Shown here: positions 7,608 to 16,620 of the stretch, in pieces
Position numbering within the stretch: the stretch's first letter is position 1
Layout of the letters: every line of letters starts with the position of its first letter
From: Myxococcaceae bacterium JPH2
GTDB taxonomy: Bacteria; Myxococcota; Myxococcia; Myxococcales; Myxococcaceae
DNA length: 64,000 nucleotides
NCBI GenBank assembly: GCA_016458225.1
Contig: JAEMGR010000003.1
Location: 868,001-932,000 of the forward strand
Direction: 5' to 3'
The notes under the pieces: model-generated
Database searches by the model: none
What the model was told of the DNA's origin: nothing
The model's input: the letters and a program-made list of their open reading frames with translations, nothing else
Made by a program: the position numbers and the translations under genes

Positions 7608-9398
7608 GTGGAGCGAGCGGGCGAAATCGCTCCAGATTCACGGGACGTCCGCGCCCTACAGGCCTGTTATCGTCGCGCACCGTTTCGGGCGCCACGGGCG
7701 CTGGAGGGTTTCCCCATCGACTTCCATCGGGGAGAGCGCATCGGGAAGTACGAGGTCCTGACCCAGTTGTCCGTCGGCGGTATGGCGGAGCTGTTCCTCG
7801 GCTACACGTCGGGCCCGGGTGGCTTCCGCAAGTACGTGGTCATCAAGCGCATCCTTCCGGACGCGCGAGAGAACGCGCAGTTCAAGCGCATGTTCTTGGA
7901 TGAGGCGCGCATCACGGCGGCCTTCAACCACCCCAACATCGCGCAGGTGTTCGACCTGGGAGAGGAGGATGACGGCCTCTACCTGGCCATGGAGTTCATC
8001 GCCGGACAGAACCTCAACCAGGTGACGAGCGCGTGCCTGCGCAAGCGCCAGCAAGTGCCGCTGGGCTTCACGCTGTCCGTGGCCCGCGACGTGTGCCTGG
8101 CGCTGCACTACGCCCACGCGTTCACCACGCCCGGCGGCGAGCCCAGCCCCGTCATCCACCGGGACGTGGCGCAGAAGAACATCATGGTGACGTACGACGG
8201 CGTGGTGAAGCTGCTCGACTTTGGCATCGCCAAGGCCAAGGGCAGCTTGGAGCGCACGCACGTCGGCACCGTGAAGGGCACCACGGGCTACATGTCCCCG
8301 GAGCAGGTGCGCGGCGAGTCACTCGACGGCCGCAGCGACCTGTTCTCCGTGGGCGTGGTGCTGCACGAACTCGTCACGGGCGCGCGGCTGTTCGCCGGCC
8401 GCACCGAGCGCGACGAGATGGTGAAGATCCTCGAGGACACCATTCCGTGGCCCTCGGTGCTGGTGCCGCACGTGTCCGAGGACGTGTCCCGGGCCATCAT
8501 GAAGGCGCTGGAGCGCGGCGTGTCGCGGCGCTACCCGAACGGCCGGGACATGGCGCGCGCCATCGAGAAGGCCGCGGGCAAGCAGCTGATGGACGCGGAC
8601 CAGCGCGCGGCGCTGATGAGGGACTTGTTCGCCGAGCGCCTCGCGGCCACGCGCGCGCTCCTGGAGAGCGTGGACGCCAGCACCAGCGACCTCGTGCTGG
8701 AGTCCGCGCGCCGGGCCCTCCAGAAGGACGAAGGCCCCTACCTGCCGGAGCGCAAGGACGCGCTGCGCGTCATCGAGGAGCGGAAGAAGGCGGAGGCCGC
8801 GGCCGCGCGCGCGGCGGACACCGACCCCGTGCGGCAGGACCCGGTCCCGATTCCGCCCCGGCAGAAGAAGCAGAAGTCCGGCTCGAGCTGGATCTGGACG
8901 TTCCTGGTGCTCGCCCTCCTGGGCGGCAGCGGCTACGGCGTCTTCCTGTTCCTCAAGGCGCTGGACGCCTCGGCGACGCCGGAGCAGCCCCAGGACCCGC
9001 TCGCCGTGCCCGTCCCGGCGAACGGCGGCAACCCGCGGCTCGCGGTGTTCCGGGAGCCCGGGTCCCTGATGCCCGACGCGGGCGTGGTGAAGGCGACGAA
9101 GGTGGAGCCGCCGCCCAGCAAGGACACCACCAAGGAGCCCGAGGAGACGCCGGAGGAGGCCCGCAACGCCCGGCGCGCGGAGGGCAAGCTGACGCTCGTG
9201 GTGCTGCCCGAGGCGGACGTGTACCGAGGCAAGAAGAAGCTCGGCCGCACGCCGCTGTTCAACGTCCCCATCCCGGTGGGCACGCACGTGCTGCGCATCG
9301 TGGGTCCGGACAAGAAGGAGCGGACCCTCACGGTCCCCGTCCAGGTGGGCAAGCCCGCGGTGTTCAAGCTGGCACTCCAGAACATCCCCGAGGGGTGA
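7608..9398 (+). CDS. Ser/Thr protein kinase with membrane segment and PEGA tail
   Basis: A Hanks-type kinase. Motifs in order: glycine loop SVGGMAELFLGY (lacking the usual GxGxxG), VVIKRIL with the ATP-binding Lys, Glu in LDEARI, catalytic loop VIHRDVAQKN, LLDFGIAKA, and activation segment GTVKGTTGYMSPEQVRG. A charged linker follows, one membrane helix (WIWTFLVLALLGGSGYGVFL), then an acidic stalk and a C-terminal PEGA domain (VLPEADVYRGKKKLGRTPLF), which would be periplasmic. The start is uncertain. GTG 7608 is the nearest standard codon upstream of the domain. An ATC at 7716, seven bases after GGAGGG at 7703-7708, would give the expected short N-terminus (IDFHRGERIGKYEVL). An ATG at 7539 overlaps the DnaA-box cluster and looks unlikely. 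Confidence 0.9.
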   Translation: MERAGEIAPDSRDVRALQACYRRAPFRAPRALEGFPIDFHRGERIGKYEVLTQLSVGGMAELFLGYTSGPGGFRKYVVIKRILPDARENAQFKRMFLDEARITAAFNHPNIAQVFDLGEEDDGLYLAMEFIAGQNLNQVTSACLRKRQQVPLGFTLSVARDVCLALHYAHAFTTPGGEPSPVIHRDVAQKNIMVTYDGVVKLLDFGIAKAKGSLERTHVGTVKGTTGYMSPEQVRGESLDGRSDLFSVGVVLHELVTGARLFAGRTERDEMVKILEDTIPWPSVLVPHVSEDVSRAIMKALERGVSRRYPNGRDMARAIEKAAGKQLMDADQRAALMRDLFAERLAATRALLESVDASTSDLVLESARRALQKDEGPYLPERKDALRVIEERKKAEAAAARAADTDPVRQDPVPIPPRQKKQKSGSSWIWTFLVLALLGGSGYGVFLFLKALDASATPEQPQDPLAVPVPANGGNPRLAVFREPGSLMPDAGVVKATKVEPPPSKDTTKEPEETPEEARNARRAEGKLTLVVLPEADVYRGKKKLGRTPLFNVPIPVGTHVLRIVGPDKKERTLTVPVQVGKPAVFKLALQNIPEG

Positions 9399-9503
9399 GT
9401 CGCTCGAGGGCGCGCTGTGAAGCGCTCCGTGAATCGAATGAGGAGCGGGGGCCCCACGCCTCCGCTATCTTCGGGCACCAACCCCCGGACCCCTTCGATC
9501 GCG

Positions 9504-10457
9504 ATGGCGCTGACTCTCGGCTTCCTGATGGACCCGCTCGAAACGGTGCGGGTGGACCACGACTCGACCTTCGCGTTGATGCTGGAGGCGCAGCGTCGAG
9601 GGCACCAGGTCCTGTACTTCGAACAGGGCTGGCTGCGCTTCAACGGCACGTGCGCCGAGGCCCGCATGCGCCACGTCCAGGTGCGCCGCGAGCCAGGCCA
9701 CCACTTCGACGTGCTGGATGAGCGCGTGGTGCCGCTGTCGCGCCTGGACGTGCTGTTCCTGCGCAAGGATCCGCCGGTGGACGCGGACTACCTGCACGCC
9801 ACGCAGCTCGTGGAGCTGTGCGGAGACAGCGCGCCCCTCTTCATCAACGACCCGCGCGGCATCCGCGACGCGAACGAGAAGCTCTTCGCGCTGCGCTTCC
9901 CGGACCTGATGCCGGACACGCGCATCTCGGGCGAGCTGCCGGTGCTGCTGGACTTCATCGCGAGCAACGCGCGGGGCACCATCCTCAAGCCCATCGACGG
10001 CTTCGGTGGCAAGGGCATCCTCTTCCTCGCGCCGGGGGACCGGAACGCGCGCTCGGCGGTGGAGCTGCTCACGCGCGGGGGCCGCGAGCCCATTGTCGCG
10101 CAGGCCTACGTCCCCGAGAGTCGACTGGGCGACAAACGCATCCTCCTGGTGGATGGCGAGCCCGCGGGCGCGGTGATGCGCGTGCCGTCCGAGCAGGACC
10201 ACCGCGGGAACATGGCCGCGGGCGGCACGCCGGTGAAGGCGGAGCTGACGGCGCGCGACCTGTTCATTTGTGAGCGGCTGAAGCCCTCGCTTCGAGAGAA
10301 GGGCCTGACGCTGGTGGGCATCGACGTGCTCGGGGACTACCTCACCGAGATAAACGTCACGAGCCCCACCGGACTGGTGGAGGCCGACCATCTGGACGGC
10401 GTGTCCATCGAGGGCCGCGTGCTGGACGTGGCCGAGCGGATGCGCGGTGCGCGCTGA
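9504..10457 (+). CDS. gshB: glutathione synthetase
   Basis: A 317-residue ATP-grasp ligase that joins gamma-glutamylcysteine and glycine in the cytoplasm. The N-terminal domain begins LTLGFLMDPLETVRVDHDST and has the GshB-specific FLRKDPPVD. Next comes INDPRGIRDANEKLFALRF, then the ATP-grasp core: GTILKPIDGFGGKGI (Lys and Gly-rich loop), DKRILLVDGEP, and the metal-binding end GIDVLGDYLTEINVTSPTG. Length is normal. ATG 9504 is chosen because it gives the family N-terminus; upstream in-frame codons add 29 unlikely residues. The stop lies inside a small GCGCGC-TGAA-GCGCGC hairpin. Confidence 0.93.
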   Translation: MALTLGFLMDPLETVRVDHDSTFALMLEAQRRGHQVLYFEQGWLRFNGTCAEARMRHVQVRREPGHHFDVLDERVVPLSRLDVLFLRKDPPVDADYLHATQLVELCGDSAPLFINDPRGIRDANEKLFALRFPDLMPDTRISGELPVLLDFIASNARGTILKPIDGFGGKGILFLAPGDRNARSAVELLTRGGREPIVAQAYVPESRLGDKRILLVDGEPAGAVMRVPSEQDHRGNMAAGGTPVKAELTARDLFICERLKPSLREKGLTLVGIDVLGDYLTEINVTSPTGLVEADHLDGVSIEGRVLDVAERMRGAR

Positions 10458-10535
10458 AGCGCGCGGCATGGGGCTTCCCAGGACTTGTGGCTCCGGGTCA
10501 GATGGATGGCCGTCGCCCTCACTGCGGAGTTCTCC

Positions 10536-11219
10536 ATGCGCGTGAAGACGTATCCGTTCGTGCCCCTCGTCTGGAATCAGCCCACCCCGGAGGAGTCGCG
10601 CGCCCGCGCGAAGGACTTCCGCGAGTCCATGGCGAAGCGCCGATCCGTGCGCCACTTCTCCTCCGAGCCCATTCCGGACGGCGTGCTGGAGGATGCCATC
10701 GGCTGCGCTGCCAGCGCGCCCAGTGGTGCCAACCAGCAGCCCTGGACGTTCGTGGTGGTGAGGGACCCCGAGCTCAAGCAGAAGCTGCGCGAGGCGGCCG
10801 AGGCCGAGGAGCGCGAGTCCTATACGAACCGCATGAGCCAGGAGTGGCTGGAGGCGCTCGCGCCGCTCGGCACGGATTGGACGAAGCCTCACTTCACGGA
10901 CGCGCCGGCCATCCTGGTGGTGTTCGAGCAGATCTACGGCGTGCAGTCCCTGCCGGACGGCACCGTGAAGAAGGTGAAGCACTACTACGTGCAGGAGTCG
11001 GTGGGCATCGCGGTGGGGTTCCTCATCGCCGCGCTCACGCAGGCGGGCATCGCGACGCTCACGCACACGCCCTCGCCCATGGGGTTCCTGCGCGAGCTGC
11101 TCGGGCGGCCGGAGAACGAGCGCGCCTTCGCGGTGCTCCCCGTGGGTTATCCCGCCGCGGGCGCGCTGGTGCCGGACATCGGCAAGAAGCCGCTGGATGG
11201 GGTGCTGGTGCGCAAGTGA
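10536..11219 (+). CDS. nitroreductase-family flavoprotein (iodotyrosine-deiodinase-like)
   Basis: A 227-residue FMN enzyme. The FMN-phosphate-binding pattern AKRRSVRHFSSEPIP is at the N-terminus, followed by ASAPSGANQQPWTFVVV. The lid (AEERESYTNRMSQEWLEALAPLG) has the Glu/Tyr arrangement typical of the iodotyrosine deiodinase branch rather than NfsB. The C-terminal AGIATLTHTPSPMGFLRELL completes the fold. Bacterial members of this branch have unclear natural substrates. I start at ATG 10536; an ATG at 10485 would add 17 residues. The next gene begins 16 bases downstream, so the two are probably co-transcribed. Confidence 0.88.
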   Translation: MRVKTYPFVPLVWNQPTPEESRARAKDFRESMAKRRSVRHFSSEPIPDGVLEDAIGCAASAPSGANQQPWTFVVVRDPELKQKLREAAEAEERESYTNRMSQEWLEALAPLGTDWTKPHFTDAPAILVVFEQIYGVQSLPDGTVKKVKHYYVQESVGIAVGFLIAALTQAGIATLTHTPSPMGFLRELLGRPENERAFAVLPVGYPAAGALVPDIGKKPLDGVLVRK

Positions 11220-11235
11220 AGGGTGTTGCTGGGGC

Positions 11236-12006
11236 ATGAGCGTGTGGGACGTCACCGGGCCGGACGAGACCCTCGATTCCATCGGCACGTCGGGGGTGCG
11301 CGTGTTGCAGCGGCGCGGCGGCTACCGCTTCACGCTGGACGCGGTGCTGCTGGCGCACTTCGCGGCCACGGAGGGCGCGGGCACGCGCGGCGCGGTGCTG
11401 GAGCTGGGCGCGGGCAGCGGCGTGGTGTCGTTCCTGCTCGTGAAGCAGTTCGGGTTGGAGCGCGTGGACGCGCTGGAGCTGCAGCCCGCGGTGCACGCGC
11501 GGATGCTGCGCGCGGTGACGCTCAATGGCTGCGAGGGCCGGGTGAATCCCCTGCTCGGGGATTTGCGCGAGGCGCGGACGTTGATGGCCTCCGGCACCTA
11601 TGGGCACGTGGTGTCCAACCCGCCCTTTCGCAAGGCGGAGGCGGGCGTGCGCAGCCCGGATGACGAGCGCGCCATCTCCAAGTCCGAGCAGTCCTGTGAT
11701 GCGCCCGCGGTGGTGGCGGCGGCTCGGCACGCGCTCATGCCCGGTGGCGGGGTGAGCCTCGTGTATCCGGCGGCCCGTGCGGCCGAGGTGCTGGAGCTGC
11801 TGATGCGGGCGCGGCTGTTTCCTCGGGCGCTGCGGTTCGTGCACGCGCGCGTGGAGGAGCCGGCCACGCGCTTCTTGGTGCACGCGGTGCGGGACAAGGA
11901 CCGAGGGCTCGTGGTGCGCGCGCCGCTCATCGTTCACGGCGAAGGGCCCGGAGGCTATGCGCCCGAGGTGGCCGCGCTGATGGATGTGCCGCTGGCGGAG
12001 CAGTGA
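11236..12006 (+). CDS. tRNA1(Val) adenine-N6 methyltransferase-like (TrmN6/YfiC family)
   Basis: A 256-residue class I SAM-dependent methyltransferase. An N-terminal strand region (DETLDSIGTSGVRVLQRRGGYRF) precedes the SAM-binding motif VLELGAGSGVVSFLL, the acidic ribose-binding motif (VDALELQP), the GDLR motif, and the catalytic motif SNPPFRKAEAG typical of adenine/amino N-methyltransferases. The TLDAVLLAHFA segment before motif I is characteristic of the TrmN6 group, which methylates A37 of tRNA1(Val). The target is inferred from family only. It follows the nitroreductase gene by 16 bases. Confidence 0.85.
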   Translation: MSVWDVTGPDETLDSIGTSGVRVLQRRGGYRFTLDAVLLAHFAATEGAGTRGAVLELGAGSGVVSFLLVKQFGLERVDALELQPAVHARMLRAVTLNGCEGRVNPLLGDLREARTLMASGTYGHVVSNPPFRKAEAGVRSPDDERAISKSEQSCDAPAVVAAARHALMPGGGVSLVYPAARAAEVLELLMRARLFPRALRFVHARVEEPATRFLVHAVRDKDRGLVVRAPLIVHGEGPGGYAPEVAALMDVPLAEQ

Positions 12007-12117
12007 GGGCACGGGGCCGGTCCCTCGTGCGCCTGCTCGTCGCCGTGGGGTGCCGGGGTGGCTGCTCGGGTGCAACGTAAGGGGCACCTTCACCCGGAAT
12101 CCGCAGGAGGAGACGCC

Positions 12118-12624
12118 ATGAACCAGGCGATGCTGGAGGGGCGACCGTCGCTGCTGAAGGCCGCGGCCCTGTTGCCCCCGCGTCTGTCGCTCGGGGCGAC
12201 GATGATCAATCACGGGCTGGCGAAGCTGAACAAGGAAGGCCAGGCCCAGAGCGCGGGCTTCTTCGAGCAGCTCGGCATCCGGCCCGCTCGGCCGTGGGTG
12301 ATTGCCACGGGGGTGACGGAGCTGGTGTCAGGAGTGAGCGCGATCCTCGGCTTCGCCACGCGCTTCACCGCCTTGGGAGTGATTGCCACGCAGGCGGTGG
12401 CCATCGCGAAGGTGCACCGGAAGAATGGGTTCGACGTGACGAAGGGCGGCTACGAGTTCAACCTCGCGCTCATCGCCATCTCGCTCGCGACGCTGCTGCG
12501 AGGACCCGGGCCGTTGTCCCTGAGTGGCGCGCTGGAGCGAGGGATGCGGCGTCGCGAGCGGAGGCGCTTGCGCTTGCTGCCTCGTCAGCGGCGTGGGTCT
12601 CGGCTGCTCGAAGCCCTGGGCTGA
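12118..12624 (+). CDS. DoxX-family membrane protein
   Basis: A 168-residue protein with four likely membrane helices (RLSLGATMINHGLAKL, VIATGVTELVSGVSAIL, FTALGVIATQAVAIAKV, FNLALIAISLATLL). The MINHGLAKL and E-L-x-x-G patterns match the DoxX/DoxD-like family, linked to redox or thiosulphate/quinone metabolism in some organisms; the role here is unknown. The ATG is preceded by a strong GGAGGAGA ribosome site at 12105-12112. The C-terminus is a strongly basic Arg tail that stays in the cytoplasm. A terminator hairpin follows at 12637-12666. Confidence 0.82.
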   Translation: MNQAMLEGRPSLLKAAALLPPRLSLGATMINHGLAKLNKEGQAQSAGFFEQLGIRPARPWVIATGVTELVSGVSAILGFATRFTALGVIATQAVAIAKVHRKNGFDVTKGGYEFNLALIAISLATLLRGPGPLSLSGALERGMRRRERRRLRLLPRQRRGSRLLEALG

Positions 12625-12636
12625 GCCCCAGCCGTC

Positions 12637-12666
12637 CCCCGTGCCCGAGTGGGAGCGGGCACGGGG
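12637..12666 (+). terminator. intrinsic terminator after the DoxX gene
   Basis: An 11-bp perfect stem, CCCCGTGCCCG at 12637-12647 pairing with CGGGCACGGGG at 12656-12666, with an 8-base loop. It lies 12 bases after the DoxX stop. No T-run follows, as is common in this GC-rich genome. Confidence 0.65.
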
Positions 12667-12765
12667 AGACTGAGCAGAGCCATCACGCGCCTGTCCGGTC
12701 GGGGATGGGCCGAGCCTGTGGGAAGCACCCCCTCTGGCGAGCGCTGCCCGTAAGATGCGTGCTCC

Positions 12766-14940
12766 ATGGCTTCGTCCGCGCTTCTGCTGTTGCTCCTCGC
12801 TGCTCGCGAGCCCGTTTCCCCCAACAACTTCTCCACAGCGAATCGCTCTCCCGCGGCCCTCGTGGCCGAGGTGGGCGCCGCGTCGGTGAGCGCCGCATCG
12901 GACGACGTCCGCTTCGAGGCCCACAGGGCGGGAGCTGCCTCGGTCATCGCGGCGGCGGAGACGGGCTCTGCGCGAAGCGTGTCGGCCCGGCGGAGCACGA
13001 AGTCGAAGCAGCGCGCCGCGACTGCCGCGCGCTCGAAGGTGTCCGCGCATGGGGGGACGGCAGGTGAGGCCCGCGCGTCCAAGGCACCCGCACAGGATGC
13101 AGACTCCCGCGCCGCCGCGCCCGGAGGCGCAGGCGTGGTGACAGTGTCCACCGCCACGAGCGAGTCGACACCAACGACGTCCTCAACCGCTGACGAAAAC
13201 GGATCATCCTCCGCGCTGAGCGCGTCGCCTTCGGCGACGTCCCCGACTGCCGCTCCGAACGGAGTGACGGATCCGACGACCGCATCGAACGGGATGACGG
13301 CTGTGTCCCCGAACACTGCACCCCCGACCTCTGCGCCAAGCACGTCGGCGTCGGCCGCGCCTCCGACTGCGGCATCGAGCGCATCACCGCTGACCGCGCC
13401 TCCTGCCGCCGCTCCGAGCGGATCGATGTCCGCGTCTCCAATCTCCGCGACCAGCGCGAAGTCGGAAACATCTCCGACGGCATCCCCACCCGACACTCCG
13501 AACGGGATGCCGGCTGCGTCCCCGACCATCGCTCCGAGCACGTTGTCAGCCGAGGACGTGGGCCGCATCGCGGCCGAAGCGGGCATCGCGGCCCTTCGCG
13601 CCGCCGCGGTGGCCATACAGGTCCCCGAGAGTGAAGTGCAGGCGCGCTACACACGCGGCCTGACCGCCCTCCAGGCGAAGGACACGCGCACCGCCATCGG
13701 CGAGCTGTCCTCCTGCGTGGCGGCCTCGCCCTCGCGCGCGGACTGCCGCTGGGAGCTGGGCTGGGCCTACTCGCTGGAAAACCGCTGGGCGGATGCGCTC
13801 GAACAGTGGACGCAGGTGCAGCGCCTGAACCCGCAGCAGCCGGAGCTGGAGGCCGCGCTCACCCAGGCTCGGGGCCAGGCCGCGCTCCAGGCCCGTCTGG
13901 CCCAGTGGACGGACGGCACGCCTCGCCCCCCGCCCCCGCTGGGCGCGAAGGTGCGCATCCGTGCCACCGGAGACGTGATGCTCGGCACCACCGTGCCGGA
14001 GGGCAACCTCCCACCCGAGGGCGGCGGCAGCGTCATCGCCAACGTGCGCTCGCTGCTGGAGGATGCGGACCTCACCTTCGTGAACCTGGAGGGACCGCTG
14101 TGCGACAACGGCATCACCACCAAGTGCCGCTCGCCCAAGCACTGCTACGCGTTCCGCTCCCCCACGTCCTTCGGTCAGTTCCTCCAGGAGGCGGGAGTGG
14201 ACGTGGCGGGCACGGCGAACAACCACTCGGGTGACTTCGGTGAGTCGTGCCGCCGCGAGACCGAGGCCACGCTCGATGCCCACGGCATCGCGTGGAGCGG
14301 CCCGCCGGGCTCGGTGGCCACGATGGACCGCAATGGCCTGCGCATCGGGTTGGTGGCCTTCCACACGTCGGCCTCGTGCAACTTCCTCAACGACCTGCCC
14401 ACCGCCACGGCGTTGGTGCGCTCCGTGGCCGCGACGCATGACATCGTCGTCGTGTCGTTCCACGGAGGCGCCGAGGGCGGCAAGGCCCTCCACGTCCCCG
14501 CCGGCCGAGAGCTGTTCTTCGGCGAGGACCGAGGCAACCTGCGCGTCTTCACGCACGCGGTGGTGGACGCCGGCGCGCACCTCGTCATCGGCCACGGGCC
14601 CCACGTCGCGCGCGCGATGGAGTTCTACCAGGGGCGACTCATCGCCTACTCGATGGGGAACTTCGCCACCTACGGCCGCTTCAACCTGAAGGGCCCCCAG
14701 GGCCTGGGCATGGTGCTGGAGGTGGAGCTGGACCGCGAGGGCCACTTCACCACCGGCCGCATCCTCCCCACGAAGCAGGTGGGCGAGGGCATCACGATGC
14801 CGGACCCCGCCGGAGGCGTCATCAAGCAGGTGCGCCAGCTCACCCGCGAGGATTTCCCAGAAACGGGCGCCCAGGTGGCCGAGGACGGCACGCTGTCCCC
14901 GCGCACCACGTCGCTCCCCGCCGTGGGCAGCATGCCGTAA
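12766..14940 (+). CDS. CapA-like (poly-gamma-glutamate/capsule) protein with long low-complexity N-terminus
   Basis: A 724-residue protein. A signal-like hydrophobic start (ASSALLLLLLAA) leads into about 250 residues of Ala/Ser/Thr/Pro-rich sequence with repeated SNGM/PNGM motifs, probably an extended, poorly conserved linker. Residues about 290-385 look like one or two TPR units (YTRGLTALQAKDTRTAIGEL, WELGWAYSLENRWADALEQW). The C-terminal half is the CapA metallophosphatase-like domain: RATGDVMLGTTV, LTFVNLEGPLCD, DVAGTANNHSGDFGE, IVVVSFHGGAEG, LVIGHGPHVARAMEFY, and AYSMGNFATYG. CapA proteins take part in surface polymer production. The ATG at 12766 is chosen for the signal sequence. Confidence 0.88.
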   Translation: MASSALLLLLLAAREPVSPNNFSTANRSPAALVAEVGAASVSAASDDVRFEAHRAGAASVIAAAETGSARSVSARRSTKSKQRAATAARSKVSAHGGTAGEARASKAPAQDADSRAAAPGGAGVVTVSTATSESTPTTSSTADENGSSSALSASPSATSPTAAPNGVTDPTTASNGMTAVSPNTAPPTSAPSTSASAAPPTAASSASPLTAPPAAAPSGSMSASPISATSAKSETSPTASPPDTPNGMPAASPTIAPSTLSAEDVGRIAAEAGIAALRAAAVAIQVPESEVQARYTRGLTALQAKDTRTAIGELSSCVAASPSRADCRWELGWAYSLENRWADALEQWTQVQRLNPQQPELEAALTQARGQAALQARLAQWTDGTPRPPPPLGAKVRIRATGDVMLGTTVPEGNLPPEGGGSVIANVRSLLEDADLTFVNLEGPLCDNGITTKCRSPKHCYAFRSPTSFGQFLQEAGVDVAGTANNHSGDFGESCRRETEATLDAHGIAWSGPPGSVATMDRNGLRIGLVAFHTSASCNFLNDLPTATALVRSVAATHDIVVVSFHGGAEGGKALHVPAGRELFFGEDRGNLRVFTHAVVDAGAHLVIGHGPHVARAMEFYQGRLIAYSMGNFATYGRFNLKGPQGLGMVLEVELDREGHFTTGRILPTKQVGEGITMPDPAGGVIKQVRQLTREDFPETGAQVAEDGTLSPRTTSLPAVGSMP

Positions 14941-15187
14941 CACACACGCGACTTTCCGACAGTCTCACACCCCCGCGCGCGGAGGCTGTCGAGTCAGTCA
15001 CACCCACCCGGAACGCACGGCGTGTGTGACTCAAGAACGCGTGGGCTCGCGCGTCTCTCCCTGCGAATTCCGCGTGACTGAAAACACGCGTGAATCCCAG
15101 ACAAACCGCGCCCTCATTGCTGCCCAAATCATACAAAAAAATGGGGCCGAGCGCGCGTCTGGGTCATGCGCTAGAAAGACAGACGCC
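14941..15187. other. intergenic spacer with inverted repeats and an A-run
   Basis: This spacer between the CapA gene and the MFS gene has several small inverted repeats: GTCACAC paired with GTGTGAC around 14997-15034, and CGCGTG paired with CACGCG around 15071-15090. It also has an unusual A7 run (CATACAAAAAAATGG near 15131-15143) in an otherwise GC-rich region. It probably contains the CapA terminator and the MFS promoter, but I cannot assign exact sites. Confidence 0.35.
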
Positions 15188-16468
15188 GTGCCCGCGCTCC
15201 GACTCCCTCGACTCGCTTCGCTTCGTCCCTTCGACCATCCGGGATTCTTCGCGGTGTGGTTGGGCGCCCTGGTCTCCAACGTCGGCACGTGGATGGAGAC
15301 GGTGGCGATGGGCGTCTACGTCACCGAGACCACGGGCAAGGCGGGCTGGACCGGCGCCGTCGTCGCGCTGTCCTTCCTCCCCGCGGTGGTGCTGGCCCCG
15401 TTGGGCGGCGCGCTCGCGGATCGCTTCGACCGCCGCACCTATGCCGCGGTGGGAGCCGTGCTCCAGGCGCTGCTGGCGGGGGTGCTCACGCTGCTGGCGT
15501 TCCGCAATCAGCTCAGCCTCGGGGCCATCGGCGTCATCTCGTTCCTCAACGGCAGCGTCAGCACGCTGACCAACCCCGCGTTCTCCGCGCTGCTCGCGGA
15601 GCTGGTGCCGCCGCACGAGCTGCACCTGGCCACCAGCCTCAACTCCGCTCAGTTCAACCTGGGCCGCATCATGGGGCCCACGCTGGCCGCGCTGGTGCTG
15701 GCCTCGGGCGGTCCTCCGTGGGCGCTGCTGGCCAACACGCTCTCCTTCTTCGCGGTCATCGTCGCGCTGTCCCGCGTGACGCCGCCGCCGCGCGAGGCGA
15801 AGGCCGCACGCGAGGAGCTGTGGGCCGGCATCGTGCGAGGCATCTCCGTGGCCCGCGAGGACAAGGACATCTCGCTGGTGCTCCTGGGCACGGCGCTCGT
15901 CGCGGCGCTGGTGGCGCCGTTCATCGGCTTGGTGCCCGTGTTCGCCATCCGCGAGCTGGGCCAGGGCGCGGCGGCCACCTCGCTGCTGGTGAGCTGCCAG
16001 GGCGCGGGAGCCGTGGCGGCCGCGCTCGTGGTGGGCACGCTGTCGGAAGTCCTGGGGCAGCGCCGCCTGCGAGGCTTCGCGGCGCTCTCCATCGGCGTGC
16101 TCGCGGTCGCCTACTGGCTGACGCCTTCACTGCCTCTGGCCGCGGGCTGCATCTTCCTGCTCGGCGCCAACTACCTGACGCTGATGAGCGGGCTGAGCGC
16201 CTCATGCCAGAACCGCGTGCCGCGTGACCTCCAGGCGCGGATGAACAGCCTCTACAGCATGGTGCTCGGCGTGGGGTACTCGCTGGGCGTGTGGCTGCAA
16301 GGCGAGCTGGCCGACGTGCTGGGTCTGCGACTCGTCACGGTGGCCTGTGCCTTCATGTTCTTCGCGCTGGTGCTCACCGCGCGCCTGCTCCGGCCGCACA
16401 GCTTCGAGAACGAGGCGAACCCCTCGTCCGCCGTGGCGGTGCAGCCCTTCTCCGACGGCTCGCACTGA
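15188..16468 (+). CDS. MFS transporter (EntS-like, MFS_3 family)
   Basis: A 426-residue, twelve-helix inner-membrane transporter. It starts at GTG 15188 (PALRLPRLASLRPFDHPGFF); the open frame extends upstream but the extra residues are not membrane-like. Hallmarks are NVGTWMETVAMGVYV in helix 1, the loop motif GGALADRFDRRTY between helices 2 and 3, and the MFS_3-typical FLNGSVSTLTNPAFSALLAELV followed by LATSLNSAQFNLGRIMGPTLA. This branch contains the enterobactin exporter EntS and other efflux proteins. The substrate is unknown; no siderophore gene is nearby. Confidence 0.88.
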   Translation: MPALRLPRLASLRPFDHPGFFAVWLGALVSNVGTWMETVAMGVYVTETTGKAGWTGAVVALSFLPAVVLAPLGGALADRFDRRTYAAVGAVLQALLAGVLTLLAFRNQLSLGAIGVISFLNGSVSTLTNPAFSALLAELVPPHELHLATSLNSAQFNLGRIMGPTLAALVLASGGPPWALLANTLSFFAVIVALSRVTPPPREAKAAREELWAGIVRGISVAREDKDISLVLLGTALVAALVAPFIGLVPVFAIRELGQGAAATSLLVSCQGAGAVAAALVVGTLSEVLGQRRLRGFAALSIGVLAVAYWLTPSLPLAAGCIFLLGANYLTLMSGLSASCQNRVPRDLQARMNSLYSMVLGVGYSLGVWLQGELADVLGLRLVTVACAFMFFALVLTARLLRPHSFENEANPSSAVAVQPFSDGSH

Positions 16469-16620
16469 CGTCGGGAGGGGCGCGGTTCCACCCGATTCCG
16501 CCATCTCCCGGCGGCGCGAAAATCACGCATGTCGATTTCCGCCCGCGTGGTTCGACGCCAGGGAGAAGGCTCGCGGGGCCCGATGAACGGAGCCCTGAGC
16601 CCTCCCGAGGTGGAACGAAC

